Origin: Acanthochromis polyacanthus | Taxonomy: Eukaryota > Chordata > Actinopteri > Pomacentridae | Assembly: GCF_021347895.1 (NCBI RefSeq) | Contig: NC_067124.1 | Coordinates: 1,618,130-1,682,129, forward strand | DNA length: 64,000 bases | Direction: 5' to 3' | The notes under the pieces: generated by a model | Seen by the model: the letters and a program-made list of their open reading frames with translations, nothing else | What the model was told of the DNA's origin: nothing | Databases searched by the model: none | Shown here: positions 1 through 12,776 of the stretch, piece after piece | How positions within the stretch are numbered: the stretch's first letter is position 1 | Layout: the number at the start of each line of letters is the position of its first letter | Translations under genes and position numbers: made by a program

Positions 1-1854
1 ATTGGAAACACCCAGACATTGGCATCTTTTCCAGCCCTCTCACATGTCACCTCAAACTTAGAAAGGGAGAATACATGCTTATGGGGATTTTCATTCATTT
101 ATTAACCATTGCGATATCAGAGTTTTGTGATACAGATGGTTACAATTTCATCTTAGGCTAATCTACATAAACATGGTCCCTGAAAGTCAAAAGTCAAACC
201 TTCAGTCTTGATTGCCTTCTATGCAGTGTCCTCAGCTCCCACCACTGAACTGATATCAGATCATTCACACATGCCTCCAAACAGCCATAGGTGCTGAGGT
301 TCTTCTGTGGGTTGTTGACTTACAAATTTTTGATTTGTTCTTCAGCACGCACAGGATTATTTCAGAAGTTGGTATTTTATGTTAAAATGGAGAAAAAAAT
401 GTTCGAAATCCAACTACACTATACTGTTCTTTGTTTTTACATTATTGCAAAGGTTTACAAATGACAGCTTTCCCTGGTTAATGAGAGCTGGGTAGGTGCA
501 TCATGAGAAAACTCTACAGGAGCTAAATATACGACAGAAGCAAATCTCTGGGGCAATATAGGACAAATAAGAAGATTTTGTTCGATAAATCATGCGAAGG
601 CAAGTCAGAAGAGACTCAGAATCAGAATACAGACCTGCTAATATGCATGATATGTCCCATTTCGTACTTACATAAAAGAGGGGTTCACCAATTTAGCACT
701 ACAGTGATGTGTTACACCAGCAGTGGCTAATGTAGCCTCAAGCTGCCAGCCTGAAGCAGAGCTGAAGTCTGGACTACACAGGATTAATACACTCACTTCT
801 CTATAACTTCACAGACCCAGATTTTTTACATTTTCAGACTTAGTCCTCAGCCAACACTGACTCAAGGGTCATCACTTCAAGGTGTTTATCAGATTTAGCA
901 CAGCTCTCTCTGGGTCCATTACATTGTTTTTTATTCTAATCTGTGTTTACAGCATATTTGGACAGTGTTTGGCACCGTCACTGGCAAGAGGAGTCTGTTT
1001 TGAAATCTGCCTGCCAGTGGGGTTTGCATGGTCTCCCTGTTCTCCGGTTTAGGTTATATTGACTAAAAACTCCACTTTTCCAGTGGGAGTGAATGTGTGT
1101 GTGAATGGTAGGCTGTTTTAGCTTAGAGGTCGACTGGCTACCAGTCCTGGATGTACCTTGCCTCTGGCATAGCATCAGGTGCCACGGGCTAAAGTCTACT
1201 GCTAACATGGAAAGGATGAAGCGAGGATGGATACTGGAGAATATAGATTGGTGTACAGTACACTGTTATGGTGTAGATATGCTGTATCAACACTTAACAA
1301 TGGCATTTCATGTCAGGGTTACAGTGACAACAAGATTCTTCAGAGCAACAACAAAATGAAACAAGTAAAGGCTGAGGAGTTTTCTCCTTTTCACCACATC
1401 TAAACATTACCTTCATGGTAAACCTTCTTCTGAATGTGATTCTCTTTCAGTGAATGAACCATGAACACAGTCAGGGAAGCATTGTCCTGTTTGATAATGA
1501 GAAGGTATGACAGAAGTTACCGTATGGTAAAGGTAGAACATACCATCAGTACCTCTGTTCAGTAAGATGTGAGGCAGCCTGATGTCACAAAGGTAAAACA
1601 AGGAAAGCACTCAGAGAGCGTAGCCAAGACTGTTCATTCCTCTATATGTCAGAAATGCAGCATATTTTATTAGTTATTGATGATCAGAAATCACAAAAAC
1701 ATAGAATGTGTCCATTTAATATAGATGTACCCACAAACAGAATGACCTTTTGCTGAGCACAGGCGTGTGTTCTGCATGTGTACGTTATGTACAGATACTG
1801 GATCATGTGACCTAAATATGTAACAGACGGCGGGAATTGAGGGGACTCAGAAAC
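1..1854. other. Intron or downstream sequence, nothing recognised
   Basis: AT-rich sequence without an exon, transposon end or RNA gene that I can recognise. If the host gene continues left, this is intron 5. Confidence 0.5.
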
Positions 1855-2228
1855 ACCCCCAGAATTTAATCACTTGTTCCTTGGATCATTTCTGACAGAT
1901 AAGTTCTGATAAGTCCTCAGTGGTGGATTTGTAGTAGGATCACAATCAGCTGATGTAGTGTTCACTGGTTGTCATGGTTACAGTGACGGTGTGCTGCTAT
2001 CTCACAATGATACGGAAATCCATGGCAAATCCGTAGATCCACACTATAAGCTGCATCACTTCCAAAATCTAATCACTTGGTCCTTGAGTCATTTCTGATC
2101 TTCCCTGAACATTTTATCCAAATCTGTTAGTCTGTTTTTGAGTAATGTTGCTGACAGACAGACAGACAGAAGGACAAACATACGCTGATCGTCACATAAC
2201 TCCACCGCGTTCCATGGCTAAGTAATAA
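1855..2228 (+). repeat. Fish interspersed repeat with internal partial duplication and (GACA)n
   Basis: Two imperfect copies of a roughly 35-bp unit (AATCACTTGTTCCTTGG at about 1868 and AATCACTTGGTCCTTGAG at about 2071) are followed by a GACA-type run at 2156-2170 and a conserved-looking tail (CATAACTCCACCGCG). The layout resembles a dispersed fish repeat known to me only by appearance; the class is uncertain. It shares the general plan (degenerate lead, GACA/GGAC run, CG-containing tail) with the element at 17693-17985. Confidence 0.45.
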
Positions 2229-5200
2229 AGAATGCCAACAGTTACTGTGTGGTGTATCATATCACACATCATGTTTTTCTGTTTAAGAAAAATGCATTGT
2301 TCATACTATGATTGCTATGAAATGATCATATATTCTAGTTTTTCATCACTACTTGACTGTACACTGCTCCACAAACACCCCAAGCATGATCAAAGAATTT
2401 CAACTGAAATCCTATTTTTTTTTCTAAGACGGCATCTACAGTGCCAGCAGCAATGCCAGTGGCAGCAGCTGATTATTGATGATGCTGATTATTTGTGATA
2501 TTTCACCCACAGCTTATCTACTCAGCTCCGTTGTGAGTCCAGTTACAGTCACCAACACCTGCTGTCCTTTGGAGCAACACAAACTCATTTCACCATCCCA
2601 AAAAGTTAGACTTCTATGTGACATATATGTGGCCCCAGAAAATCAAACCAAATTCATATTTTATTTTTCAAGAAGTACAAAGGCAGCCTAAAACACCGGC
2701 GGCATTGCCAGTGGCAAAAACTGATTGCTGGAGAAGCTTGTGTTGCAGATTGGCTGTTTGTTACCTCATACTGAGGTACAGGATGAGCGTGTACAAGACA
2801 TATATGATGTGCAGATGTGACACTTTGTAATCCTTAAATTTCTCATTTTGTGTTTGAATTTGCCTCCATCTTTCATGCTTTTACTCTGCACTTCCCAGCA
2901 ATAACTTGTCAGTTGACTAGTGTGGGCGGTTTCCTGACAGATTTTTCCTTGGGCTTTATTCTGTTGATGAAGTTTGTTTTTCCACCCCAGACTTCTCCTG
3001 TTTTTAACAAAAACACATCAGAAGACATGTAGGCATTACTTCCTGCGCAAAAGACATCATCAGGTGTTCAGTCCAACACGCAGAGTTTGGCTTCAGTCAC
3101 AAGAAATCTGTATCAACTGGTTACATAAAGCAACAAAAACAACTTAAGTGTGTTTTTCAGATTTATACTTGAACTCAGTGGAACCGAAGTTGATCACGAT
3201 TACATAACACATTTGGGAAGCGCAGTCCAAGAACAGCAGTTAGTAAAATCAAAGGTAGCAGGAAGTGGAGATGGAGAGCAGAAAAGGTTTACGGGGAGGA
3301 AGGTGGTCAGATGAAACAGCTTCACACTCGCTTCAAGGAAAGGTTAATGTCTCTCTCTTGATTTCTCCATCTCTCCCTCCCTCGCTTTCCCAGCTGAGGT
3401 CTGTGTGACTTACAGCAGGTCCAGACTGCATTAGATTAAATCATAAATTACCCACCCACCCCCATATCTGCATCCCCCCCTCCCTCCCTATCTCACTCCC
3501 CCCCTCCCATCCTTTCCCTATCTCAATCTCGCTCTCCTTTATTCTCCTATATTCCATTCCCTGTGTATTTCTCCCATTTCCCCACTATTATTTCTCCCCA
3601 ACTCTAATCATTATTCTCTTTTCTTCACCCCCCTTATTTCTCTCACTCTCCCTGTACTCCACAACCTGAATGCCTTTTCTGTTAGAGGGCTGCTACAGTC
3701 ATTTGGACAGTGGCGTATGTGGGTGAATGCTTGCTAGTTTGATGCTCTGTTTGGTGCTGCAGTGTGTCTAAGTGCAAAAATGAAGGGAGCTGGACTTGTT
3801 TGAGTTTCTTGAGGATGTTTGAACTCTCATCTAAAAGGCTTCTTCAGTTTTAACTAAGCAGACCCATGTAGACTATTTGGTAAGGAATGAACAGACCTGT
3901 ATACTGGGGAAACAAAAGCCGGGATGTGGAGGATAAAGGGCACTCATTTGAGCACAGCAACGTACACAAACATTTTGGCCAGAGAAGACTGATGATATAA
4001 AGGAGTAAAAGAAGCAATCTATATCGAATTGGAACAACGTTACTAAACAGATGAGATGGTTTCAATTACAACACCACTTATAAGGCGGTCCTGAGATTCC
4101 TCTTCAGACAGCTTAACATGCATTCACATTTTAACTCATGATCCAAACAGTCAAACAAGTGTCAGGATAACGATAACAATAACAATAAAAGTTTAACCGC
4201 CTGGGACTGAAAATCTCCACAGACATGTTGCAGTGTAGCACAGGCCAGTATGCTAATACTGGACTGTAAGATTTCTGATATCCTGTTTTCTCCTGTCTAC
4301 ACTAGAAGCATTTGCCCCTTTGAAGGAACTGACATGTGTCCTTTATGATCATCTTTTGCCTAAATTTTAGCAGATGCCTCATCAGTTTTATAATATAATA
4401 TACAGTGTGTTCTGACAAACACTGAGAGCGACTTACACTGCAGCTCTAATTAGATCACTTCTCCACCTACATAGCACCAGGATCAGCTGGTCATCCTACA
4501 GTCATGGCAGCTGGCCAGAGTTTGTTTTATTATGTGCTTATAATATAATTATACCAGAATAGGTTGTCTGAGCGTGGGCTGACCTATTCTTTCCTCCCAA
4601 ATACAGTGCAAACTGGTTTCATTAGTTGCGCCATTGCATTACATGTTATTTCTCCATTACATGACTTTAGTATAACAAAACAAGGCAATTATTCCAAATT
4701 ATTTTAGTGATAAAATGTACACTACTTTAAATGGTTGGGGAAACATAAAACATATGTAGTTCAGTAGCTTTATGTGAAGAGAGGAAGTTCTCTTTATAAT
4801 TTGCATGATCATATTGATTAGCCTTTAAATTTTAGAAAAGAAACAGTAAGCTAGTTGAAGTAGGTATAGGCTTGTTAACGTTGAACTTAACTGTGAAATG
4901 ATCATAATTATGTCTGGTCATCTCAAAAATGTTTTCTAGCATTTCTAACTTTAACAAACACATCGTAGATTGTGTGAACCAATCAAAGCCACGAACCTTT
5001 GCTGGTATCTATTTGCCAGAAATGGCAACTAAAAGCTAAGAAAAGAAACAAAAATAAAAAATGTGCAGGCTGTGTATGATGAACAGAGAGCAGCCATCCT
5101 TTTAGTCAGTTTAAAGCCTTTCCTAAACCAAAGACAAATCAAGTGTAAGGAATGCATTAGAAAGTGTGCTGATCTGTTCTAATGTAAATGTTAGCATGTC

Positions 5201-8200
5201 CAGCTAGCTAGTTTGCTACAAACAGTAGTAAGAAATTGCTGGCTTATTTTCAAGGTAAAACAGTTTATCATTAGATGAATAGATTAGTTACATATAAGTG
5301 CATTTGGTTACTGCTCATTCAAAATAAAGGATTGTCCATTAATTGCTAAGCCACAGTATGGTGAGAGAATAGAGTTCAGACTGATAATAACAGTCTGGCA
5401 TCCTGCTTTAGGTTCACACTGATTTGCTGAAATATCAAAACCACCTGACTAACACTGTGACGTTCCTCTGCTTCCAAAACAGCTCAGGTCCCTCAGGGGA
5501 TGGACATGGGACCCTAGAGGTGTCCTTTGATGTCTGTTGCTGTGATGGCAGTGGATCCTTTGGGCCCTGTTGGTTGTAGTGTGCATGCATGCTTAAAGGG
5601 ATTGGGCTGTGGACTCTTTGGCACGTTCCTGAGCAGTTGTTGTGGTACAGTGGCATGCATTGTCCTGCTTTTGGAGACTGCTGCCATTGGAGAATGTCCC
5701 TGTCATCAGAGTCTGTGGTAGGTCCGCAACAATGTTTAGGCAGGTTATATAAATATATGTATATAAATATATGTATATGTAAAGTAACTTAAATAATGTA
5801 AAGTTACTTCTAAATAACTGACAGGACTCCAGGTTTACAAGCAGAGCATTGCATTGTAACAAGATAACCTATGATGCACACTTTACCTGCCAGTGGTTCT
5901 AATGAATAATCTTAGCTAATACTGAGCAGGTAAGCTCAGAAAATAAAAAAGTTCGAACAGTTGTCATCTTTCTTTTGTTTTCATTCAGTATGGAAAGCCT
6001 AACCATCTTTAGCCTGCACATACAAGAACAGTGACTTCCATGATTTCTACACCTGGACTTTTTCCTGTGTCATGCAGCTGGAAACATTAAAAGTTAGTGG
6101 AAGATGCCAACCGTCAACCAACTATGTATGCCTAATAACTTCATTTAACAATACAGAAAAATGCTGTTTTTTTAATTATTTATTTTAGCTTAGTAGTTGC
6201 ATATTTTGTTTTGAAAACAGGTTCCCATCTTTAGACTCCTTCCTTTCTTCCTGTGTTTTGTGGTTTTGGTAAATGCCGCCCTGCCCCCTAGTGCACACAT
6301 TAATACTATGTCCAATTATGATGACTGACACCTACGTGAACATCTGCACACATCATCTGTTGTGGTTTTAGACTTAAAGGGACAGAGGCATGTTCCAGGC
6401 TGAACAGAGTGTTAGAGGGAAGTAAAAGCACAAACACACACAAATAAACAACAACAAAAAAAACAGGCCCTCTATTCAGCCCCCACACATCTTGCTCCAT
6501 TGCTCCAATGGAGAAAAAGAGGAATAAAATAGAGTGACCCTGCCACTAGCAGCTCTCTTTCCCCCCCCACTGCTCTCTTCTTCCTCCCCCTTGCCGTGTG
6601 AAATCAAATTTCCATGTGGCTCCCGTATCTGTTGCACAGCGAGGTGATTTATCAGGGATGCAAAGAGCATGCAGAAACAATCTTTATTACATCCATTTCC
6701 TGCTTGTCAGCCGGGATCATGTTGGCTGTTCATTAAAGGCGCGGCGCAGGTGAGGAGAATGCATCCCGATGCCTTGATAGATTGTCTGCTCCCCTGTGGT
6801 GACAGCAGCTGGATGGATTGAACAGCGGGGGGCGAGGAGGGAGGGAAAAAAAGCGCTGACTCCGTCGCTCCCCTTGTCAGACACACTTTTACATGGCCGG
6901 CCAGTGTCATTTCTACCAAACAGCACCACACACACACACACACACACAACAGGCTTCTGACAGTCTTTGGACTTAAGCCAGGAGCTCGCCTTAATGCATG
7001 GACGCACACGCACTGAGAGCATACAAGTATTTACAGACACTGAGGAGAAGATACTGAGACACACACTGTAAAGATGAGGCTTATCTTATTACACAGTTAC
7101 AAACCTTCGGCTCTCAGTGTTGAAAACAAAACCCAAACACCACAAACTACAAGATAAAGTGAACAATTTTAACTACAACAGCTTTGCCCAGTTCAAAAAA
7201 TACAGTTAACTACAACTTTCAAAAATATCAACAGGACAGTAGCTCACTACTATTTAAAGCCATCCTACAATAAATACTAACTTAATAACCAAAAACTGTG
7301 CTCATGCAGGTACACCTGTGTTGCCTAGCAACTACTCCGGTCACTTACTTTTTGAGGACTTTGTTGCTCAGTGTAAAGATAATCGTGTAATTGGCGTTAT
7401 TATTTTGTACTAAGGAGAATCTCAACAGCAGCCGGCTGCGTGCTCAGTGGCTGATGTGAACACATTTCTAATGCAAAGTGATTAGAGAAATTATGGCCGC
7501 TTTGGTTATCGCTGCAGTAGGAAAATACAAGTTGGGATGGAAACAGATCATTAGTAAGACCGAACTCTAACAGACCACTAACATACACACATGTATAAAG
7601 CATCATCAGTATTGTGAATTAAAAGCAGAATTTTACTTTTCTGTAACATTTGGATTTCTTGTTTTAGCTTCATTGGTACGATAACGCAGTTTAATTCAAT
7701 CATACAACGCCAGCTGTTCTGAAATGACTGCAAAACATGGAGTAAATATTCTGGATGGCTAATATCAGGGCACTGTAATACTGAAGATGTTAAAATGCCT
7801 TCAAATGACAGTTTCTCAAGTTTGGACCATGTACAATGACATCAGCGATAGAGGAGACTGAATTAAAAGCAACTTCAATTACACAGTAAAGTAGTGACAA
7901 TACTAAAGTTCATTATCTAAATTGACTTGTCAGTGATGCAGTTTTTCTGAAGACTCTGACCCACTCAGTTCTACTGTGACACTCAACACCAGCAGACAGT
8001 ACAGTAAATACTATTTATACTGCGTGGACACACCTCATTAAGTCAATCAGCTCTGGTTGTAGAATATCAAAAATACAGCTCTACCTCTTAGAGCGGCTAC
8101 GTAAGCCTTCATAATCAGCCATAAAATCTTTTATCACACCTCCTACATCAACCAATAGATACATACGCTATGACAACATAAATGCAGCTCTGCATCTATA

Positions 8201-8901
8201 TTAGGCTTACATTATCCCCTCAGTGCAGTGCTTTTCAAGGTGCAACTATAAAATTCTACCTTCAGCTTACTGTGGTGTCTAATTCCTACCACATAAAAAA
8301 GAAGAAATGGGACAGTGTCTACACCTGCTCCAGGGTGCATTACTGGCTCAAATTGATGTTTACCCACATATATTTTTACATCCTATCCTGAAATCTCGCA
8401 CAGAGCGGAAGAAGACAGCATATCCAAAAAGAGTTATTTCCATACACTTGACAAATCAGTGTGAGATATAACAGCCCTGTATTATAGGGCCCACTGCTCT
8501 TCGGATTACCTTTGACATTGTTTAGTCTTCTTTGTGTAAATTCTCATTACTCTTCATCCATCAACTCATCCATCGCTTTACCTCCATCTCCCAGTGAAAG
8601 GTTGCGTCTCGTGTTTCTCTGTGTACCAATGACATGTAATGACAATGGCGTAAGCGCCGATCGATACGGGAGTGCTTCTAGCCTGCCTGGCCCTGACGGA
8701 CAGAGGCCGGCGTTGATAGCTGGGTGACAGGGAGGCTGTTGTACAGTAGCAGGACAAGGTGGGTGGGGGAGGTGGATGCAATTTCTCTGATGAATCTATA
8801 CCCTTAACCCACTCGCCGGGCATAATCCTTTGACGACAGACTGCTTATGTTGACGTGCACAGTATGTGACAGCTGTCTTTTATTCTTCCTATAAAAGTGT
8901 C
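2229..8901. other. Intergenic/intronic stretch, simple repeats only
   Basis: No exon or transposon with supported ends. It contains a C/T-rich tract at 3420-3665, an AT/TATA-rich patch near 5745-5780, and a short CA run at 6928-6948. Confidence 0.5.
3420..3665. repeat. Polypyrimidine (C/T-rich) tract
   Basis: A long run dominated by CCCTCC and TCTC units on the plus strand with few purines. It may adopt non-B structure. Confidence 0.7.
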
Positions 8902-9239
8902 CAGGGGCCTCATTTATCAAACTATGCATAGTTCTTAATGTGTGCTTAGAGGAACTGCCCAAACAAGATAGTTGGTATTAATCAAATGTGTGTATTCGTG
9001 CTTTTATTCTAGGAAAATGAAAAATCTCACCTAGTCTACATTCTTACGCGTACAAGCTGATTTACATACAGAAACGCCTCCAGAATGTCATACATGATCA
9101 ACTCAAGCTTTCATGTAGAGTTACTTGCTATGGATGAATTTAGTAAGTGAGGGATAAATAGGAGCTGAAGATACAGAAGGGGATAAAGGGTAAGAAGTGT
9201 GTCTTCAAACATCACTGTTTCCATACTTTACTTTGTAAT

Positions 9240-9603
9240 ACTACTGGCTCAATGGTTAGCACTGACGCTCTGCAGCTAGAGGATCCCCGGTTCATGAGCC
9301 GGGCTGGGATCTTTCTGCACAGAATCTCCATGTTCTCCTGTACATGTGTGGCTTTTCTCCAGGTTCTCCAGCTTCCTCCCACAGTCCACAAACATGCTGA
9401 GGTTAATTGGGGATTCTAAACTGTCTGTAGGTGTGATTGTGAGTGTGATTGTTTGTCTCTATGTGTAGCCCTGTGACAGACTGTTACCTGTCCAGGTGAA
9501 CCCTGTCTTCACCCTCAGTCTGCTGGGATAGACTCCACCCCCATGACCCTAATGAGGATTAAGTGGTGTATAGATAATGGATGGATGAATGAATGAATGG
9601 ATG
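9240..9603 (+). mobile_element. tRNA-like SINE, copy 1
   Basis: The head has a Pol III A-box-like TGGCTCAATGGTTAGCAC and a B-box-like GGTTCATGAGCC about 35 bp later. The body is a very common fish repeat (cattcctcccacagtcca-like and tctatgtgtagccctg-like segments), and the tail is (GATG)n. A second copy lies inverted at 28237-28508. A GATG tail is reminiscent of RTE/Rex3-type partners, which is inference. Confidence 0.75.
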
Positions 9604-10334
9604 GATGTTAAACTGCACAATATCTGGTGTGCACACCTGATCAGGTTTCTCCTCCCTATCACCAAACAGTTTTATTTGACATCTTTAGGCTCATTGTGGA
9701 TAAAAAATGACGATAAAACTCAAATGAAATTTGCAAAAATTAATGAAAGCAATTAAAATGCATTGTGTTAAAGCTATTAAATTATTGGTACATAAACGCA
9801 ACAGTTCTTTATCAATGCAGATTGATTACAATTGAATCAACCCAGTGATCTGATCTGGTACTTGAAAAGGAGGATCAAACTAAGACATAGTTACATAATG
9901 TCATTATCATACTAAATCAAACACATTTCCATTTCAAAATAAAACAGTGAATGCACATATTCAGGAGAAAAAGCTGAAAATCAATAAAATATGCTTAAAG
10001 GCATTATGGAGGATTTTTTTGTTTGTTTATTTAATTTGTCTGATTCACATAAAATGAGTACACTGACCTTTAGTGGACTTGTATGTATGGTTTCTAAAAG
10101 AATAAAAAATAAAAAAAAATAACTGTGGACATGGCAGGACCTGAAAAACATCAGCCAATCAATGCGCTCGGACCGAGGCGTTTGGTTTGCTCCCTTTCCT
10201 GTCAATCAAAAATCTTCCGGCTCAGGCCTAGTTACGTAGATTACGTACGCCTTGGACTTACGTGTTTTGTGTATGTGTTGCTTTGGTATAGCTTCGTAGT
10301 TAGCTGGCGACTTGTTTTGCTCATCTTTTTTTAC

Positions 10335-10433
10335 ATGATGGCAGATAAAGATACAGAGGGACCCAGCCATAAAAGACAACTTCACGAGTCCTACGCAAGT
10401 TTCTGGAGGGGGGCGTTTCTTCGTAAATGTTAA
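10335..10433 (+). pseudogene. Short N-terminal coding remnant in the TTAA element
   Basis: Open frame MMADKDTEGPSHKRQ then LHESYASFWRGAFLRKC and a stop. I do not recognise the protein. It starts after a CCAAT-containing, CG-rich stretch, as a first exon would, and stops inside the element. It could be the start of the element's lost transposase or a captured host exon. Confidence 0.3.
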
Positions 10434-10473
10434 GAGGGGGGAGGTTAGAGGGGGGTGAGGGAGAGGTTGTATG

Positions 10474-10500
10474 TGCGCATGCGCATGCGCATGCGCATGC
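10474..10500. promoter_or_regulatory. Tandem GCGCATGCGC palindromes (NRF1-like sites)
   Basis: Four overlapping TGCGCATGC units form an alternating purine-pyrimidine tract. The core matches the NRF1 consensus (YGCGCAYGCGCR) and could also form Z-DNA. It lies inside the TTAA-flanked element. Function is inference. Confidence 0.45.
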
Positions 10501-11089
10501 TACGTTCAAAGTCGTAGGAAATTAAATCTCCTCTAATGCCTTTAAATGAGGTTGGTGTGTGTTTAAGTGAAATTTACCTGTTATTACTCGAGGGGTTTGT
10601 CTGTGCACAGATTCTATTTGTAGAAATGAGCACAAGTTTTACAGAAAAAAAATGTGAATGCACCCAATTGATAAATGAGGGCCCTGATTTTATTGAGCTT
10701 TGAGTTTTTAAGGGTTATGCTAGAGTTCATAAAGTACAGCAATAACAGAAAGCTGATGTAACTATATCTAACTGTGCAACTGTGAGAGAACAGTCTGAAA
10801 CAGTGGAGTCAGAGCAAACCCAAACCCAGTTATACAAATTGAAGGTGGCACGGTGAATGTGATTCAACGGCTGTGCAGGAGCAGCCTCAGATGCCAATTA
10901 CATTACCTCTAAAAGAGAAGGATTGAATTGGAGGATGGAGGTAGAGAAGGACAGTGGAGGAGGAGGGGCCGGGGCGCTTTCACTCAAAGAAAAATTATTT
11001 ATTTCATTGTGATATCAAAATCAATAGGCATCGATTGAAAGGTGGCTAAAGGTGAGCGTGTACATGATCCTTCAGCTGTGAGAGGCAGA

Positions 11090-11280
11090 CTGTCCAAGAA
11101 AGGAGGGAGGCAGAGAGGGAAGAAAAAGAACAAGGAGGAGGGAGAGAAAAAAGAAGAAGGGTGGACAGAGGAAGAAGTCACCTCCTAGTTAACAAAGAGG
11201 GAACAGCAAAAAAAAAAGAAGAGGAAAGGAGAAAAAAGGAAGAAAGGAAGAGATGAAGAGCGAAGGAGAAAGAGTGAGGG
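11090..11280. repeat. Polypurine tract
   Basis: A long, mostly A/G segment of GGAGG, AAGAAG and AAAAAG units, with a short mixed interval near 11180-11205. Confidence 0.75.
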
Positions 11281-11549
11281 AGCTCTTGCCCAGTGGAATC
11301 AATACAGAGAGGTGGAGCAGAGTACAATAGCCTCAGAGGAGAGCAGATTCAGTGGTGCAAGTCTAATACTCTGTGTCTCATTCACACACACATGCATGCA
11401 CACACACATACATTAACACATACACTCTCTCCCTCTCTCTGAATCCTTTTTGCTTTCTCCTGACATTTCCCTCTATATCCTTCCTCTATTTAATTTCTTT
11501 TTCCTTCTCTCCTGCTTGCTTGCTCATTCTGTATCCACCCTCCACCTCT

Positions 11550-11550
<1 letters not shown>

Positions 11551-11617
<67 letters not shown>
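11551..11617. repeat. (CA)n microsatellite
   Basis: About 33 CA units, followed by TATATA. Confidence 0.97.
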
Positions 11618-11622
<5 letters not shown>

Positions 11623-12494
11623 GAGGGTCTGTCTGTATGCAGAGGGATGCAGAGCAGAAAGAAGGCCTCCTCTCCACAGCAGCTCACCACAACAGCAGCA
11701 TCTTTCATCGAAACCAGACACTAAAAAACTGACGCACTTAAACGAACAAGTGGTAAGAACACACACACAAAACACAGTGCTTCTTAGAAGAATGTCACTT
11801 TCACACACACACCGCCGAGTCAGAGGCACTAGGATGCAAAAAGAAAGCACCACATGAACACTTTAACACACACAGACAAAACAGCACACTCCAAAAACTA
11901 CTCCAGCTCTATCAGCACTTGAGACTAGTGAGGCTTCAATTAGTTCTTGATGAATGAGCCCATAAGATGCCGCTCTCTCATTTCCCTTGTTGCCAGATAT
12001 CCCAGCAATCAGAGAGAAATGAATTCTCATTGTGGCGTGACTGAGACGAAGATGACGGTGGTAGGGTGGTGGTGGTGGTGGGATGTGGGGGGGTGCCAAC
12101 ATAAATCATTCACCCTCTCCTCTCAAGGCCACAGTTAAGTTTCATCACGCTGAAGAGTGTTCACTATCCTAAGATGTTTTTGGGTAGGACACAGCACAGT
12201 CTGTCTCAAAATGCTGGACGAGGGATCGCTGCAATATGCAAATTCCTAATTGATATGTATTTATTTTCTCAAAAAAAATTATGTGTTCCTGGTTAAGCAG
12301 GGGAAAAAAATCTATGATTAAAATGAAATTAAGAACTCACCCAGAGAGAGTGCTGGTACAAACCAATATTTTGTGTTTGCAAACATTCAAAAATATTCCA
12401 CAGTGCTCTTATTTTGCAGCCAGAAAATTTAGTATAACCATCCTAATTTATTCAGTATAGAAGATGTAGAAGTGTAAATGGTCCAGTCAGAGTA

Positions 12495-12497
<3 letters not shown>

Positions 12498-12582
<85 letters not shown>
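12498..12582. repeat. (GT)n microsatellite just inside intron 5
   Basis: About 42 uninterrupted GT units on the plus strand, so CA units in the minus-strand transcript. The tract starts 21 bases after the first base of the exon 5 donor. Confidence 0.97.
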
Positions 12583-12585
<3 letters not shown>

Positions 12586-12603
12586 CATTGAAGTTAGACT
12601 CAC

Positions 12604-12709
12604 CATCATCAATGATGCTGACCACAACTCCATCACCAGTAATATTGTTCCTCCAAACCGGCATCACATTCAGGTCAAACCCACTGGAGTTGTATTCACC
12701 TTGTGCAAA
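12604..12709 (-). CDS. Proprotein convertase exon 5: start of catalytic domain with catalytic Asp
   Basis: A 106-nt exon between tgtgtag|TTTGCA and GATGATG|gtgagt, entering in phase 0 and leaving in phase 1. It encodes FAQGEYNSSGFDLNVMPVW and then RNNITGDGVVVSIIDDG. The ITG-x-GVV-x-x-x-(L/I)DDG segment is the first block of the subtilisin-like catalytic domain; the first Asp of DDG (about residue 184 of the partial protein) is the expected catalytic Asp. NSS and NIT are possible N-glycosylation sites. By eye the block is closest to PC1/3 (LDLHVIPVW, ITGKGVV) and PC7, and less like furin or PC5/6. No exon with the catalytic His (HGTRCAG) was found at lower coordinates, so the gene should continue left of the window. 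Confidence 0.88.
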
Positions 12710-12710
12710 C

Positions 12711-12776
12711 TACACACACAGGCACAGGCACACGCACACACATACACGCACACATGCACGCACACACACACACACA
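12711..12776. repeat. CA-rich tract abutting the exon 5 acceptor
   Basis: Imperfect CA/CGCA/CATACA repeats that in the minus-strand pre-mRNA form the UG-rich, pyrimidine-interrupted tract leading directly into the acceptor AG of exon 5. Confidence 0.9.

Larger units (their letters stand above)
9999..10541 (+). mobile_element. TTAA-flanked non-autonomous element (piggyBac- or Kolobok-like)
   Basis: TTAA occurs at 9995-9998 and 10542-10545 directly outside inverted ends AGGCATTATGGAGGA and TCCTCTAATGCCT (the second contains a short indel). A TTAA target with AGGC ends fits Kolobok or piggyBac. The interior is richer in CG than its surroundings, has CCAAT motifs at about 10153, and holds a short open frame starting MMADKDTEGPSHKRQ at 10335, so it looks like an internally deleted element that kept its 5' region. 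Confidence 0.75.
8902..10686. mobile_element. Composite non-autonomous TIR element with two insertions inside
   Basis: The left end reads CAGGGGCCTCATTTATCAA and the right end is its near reverse complement (TTGATAAATGAGGGCCCTG), giving a TIR of about 19 bp. No transposase ORF is visible. Inside lie a SINE (9240-9603) and a TTAA-flanked element (9999-10541); removing both leaves roughly 0.88 kb. I could not confirm a target-site duplication: 8-bp flanks differ, and the CAG/CTG at the two ends would fit a degenerate 3-bp site. The superfamily is unassigned (hAT or PIF/Harbinger-like are options). Confidence 0.65.
10687..12497. other. Intronic stretch with purine tract and CA repeat
   Basis: No exon recognised. 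It holds a purine-rich tract at about 11090-11280 and a (CA)n microsatellite at 11551-11617. A (GGT)n patch is at 12060-12082. Confidence 0.5.

Noticed and set aside
5782..5809. Palindrome AAGTAACTT...AAGTTACTT
   Set aside because: Nine-base arms in AT-rich sequence are expected by chance at this scale.
1..12497. Exon with the catalytic His (HGTRCAG) of the convertase
   Set aside because: I scanned the minus strand for this motif and found no match; the exon is expected outside the window.
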